Assembly: GCA_029243665.1 (NCBI GenBank)
Contig: JAQWRO010000075.1
Coordinates: 1 to 5,906 of the forward strand
Length of the DNA: 5,906 nt
Source of the DNA: Gammaproteobacteria bacterium
GTDB lineage: Bacteria > Pseudomonadota > Gammaproteobacteria > Comchoanobacterales > Comchoanobacteraceae
Direction: 5' to 3'
The notes under the pieces were generated by a model, which did not search any database, was not told the origin of the DNA, and saw nothing but the letters and a program-made list of their open reading frames with translations. Of the stretch, positions 5,308 to 5,906 are shown in pieces; position 1 is the stretch's first letter; each line of letters starts with the position of its first letter. The position numbers were made by a program, and so were the translations under genes.

Positions 5308-5906
5308 GTGAAAAAATGGATTATAGCTTTATGTTTTTTAAATGTTTCTTTTGCTTTAGTGGTATCGTCACCTGATTTGTCAGTAATATCCACCCAAAAA
5401 CCACAGGTACAATTAACTATTTTGAATAATGGCGATAAACGTGCGTTCGTTTCCATGGAAAACGAACTATATCATTGTGATGCTAAAAACATTGTTTATT
5501 GTTTAAATCCAAAGATTATAAAAGAACAACCTGAAAAAAGTAATCTACGGTTTTCCAATTCAAAATTTCTATTAGATCCAGGTCAAAAACGTAATATCTT
5601 TATTTTTTGGCGTGGTGATTTACCAGATAAGTCAATTATGTTCAATGCTTGGGCTAAGGATCATTCCTCAGATGCAGTAAAAACGATAAAAGGAAAAATA
5701 AATCAAACAACCATTCAGTTTGATATAGAAGCAGTTCAAAAAGTTAGAGTCATGATCGCACCAAAAAATACTCAAGGCCTAAAACCAACAGTCATACAAA
5801 ATGGTGGTAATTTATCCATTAAAAATAATGGTTCAGCGCCATTATTGCTTAAATACCGAGAAACTTGTGATGATAAAAATTGTTCAGATAAGCGTATAGA
5901 AAAATT
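5308..5906 (+). CDS. PapD-like periplasmic pilus assembly chaperone, C-terminus beyond window edge
   Basis: A frame starting with GTG at 5308 is open to the right edge (199 full codons). AGGGG at 5297-5301 lies 6 bases before the start. It has a signal peptide (MKKWIIALCFLNVSFA, cleavage after residue 16) and then the two-domain chaperone pattern. This includes an N-terminal beta domain with QLTILNNGDKRAFVSM (35-50) and FLLDPGQKRNIFIFWRG (87-103), which resembles the G1-strand region of PapD-family proteins. VQKVRVMIAP (143-152) fits the strand with the conserved lysine that anchors subunit C-termini (Lys145 here). NGGNLSIKNNGSAPLLL (165-181) begins the second domain. Cys57/Cys65 and Cys187/Cys192 are extra cysteine pairs. 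A clear equivalent of the first-strand anchor arginine (Arg8 in PapD) is not seen, suggesting an atypical class. It would fold pilin subunits and deliver them to an outer-membrane usher, expected downstream. Confidence 0.72.
   Translation, partial: MKKWIIALCFLNVSFALVVSSPDLSVISTQKPQVQLTILNNGDKRAFVSMENELYHCDAKNIVYCLNPKIIKEQPEKSNLRFSNSKFLLDPGQKRNIFIFWRGDLPDKSIMFNAWAKDHSSDAVKTIKGKINQTTIQFDIEAVQKVRVMIAPKNTQGLKPTVIQNGGNLSIKNNGSAPLLLKYRETCDDKNCSDKRIEK

Noticed and set aside
5241..5456. Minus-strand open frame of 71 codons
   Set aside because: It is antisense to the chaperone gene, whose plus-strand frame has a ribosome site, a signal peptide and family motifs.

Overview
The window looks like a chromosomal accessory segment of an AT-rich Gram-negative bacterium, most likely a gammaproteobacterium. 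The secreted proteins carry Sec signal peptides, a periplasmic pilus-type chaperone is present, and the aldehyde dehydrogenase resembles the Sad (YneI) group. The genus cannot be fixed from this sequence. There are no RNA genes, insertion sequences or CRISPR arrays.

Region 1 (1-1338, minus strand) is an aldehyde dehydrogenase of the succinate-semialdehyde dehydrogenase type, cut by the left edge just before its C-terminus. Its catalytic residues are intact, but a normally conserved NAD-binding lysine is a serine. Region 2 (1339-3841, plus strand) starts divergently from it and holds two tandem paralogs of 371 and 373 residues. Each has a signal peptide, a first ligand-binding lobe, a membrane helix, a pore-like loop, a second membrane helix and a second ligand-binding lobe. 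This is the layout of bacterial ionotropic glutamate receptors (GluR0 type). The amino-acid-binding arginine and aspartate are kept in both, while the potassium filter (TVGYG) is lost in both. A block of about 23 bases is repeated upstream of each gene, so the duplication seems to have included the control region.

Region 3 (3842-4066) is a very A/T-rich gap with a strong hairpin terminator, a second hairpin and an extended -10 promoter. Region 4 (4073 to the right edge) is the start of what looks like a chaperone-usher pilus operon: two related secreted pilin-like proteins of 188 and 177 residues, then a PapD-like periplasmic chaperone with a GTG start that runs off the window. An intercistronic terminator lies between the two pilin genes and would favour the first product, as expected for a major subunit. 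An usher and an adhesin would be expected beyond the right edge; they are not visible here.

The most notable content is the tandem pair of receptor-channel-like proteins with altered filters, followed by the atypical pilus locus. No functional link between the two is shown by the sequence; a terminator separates them.
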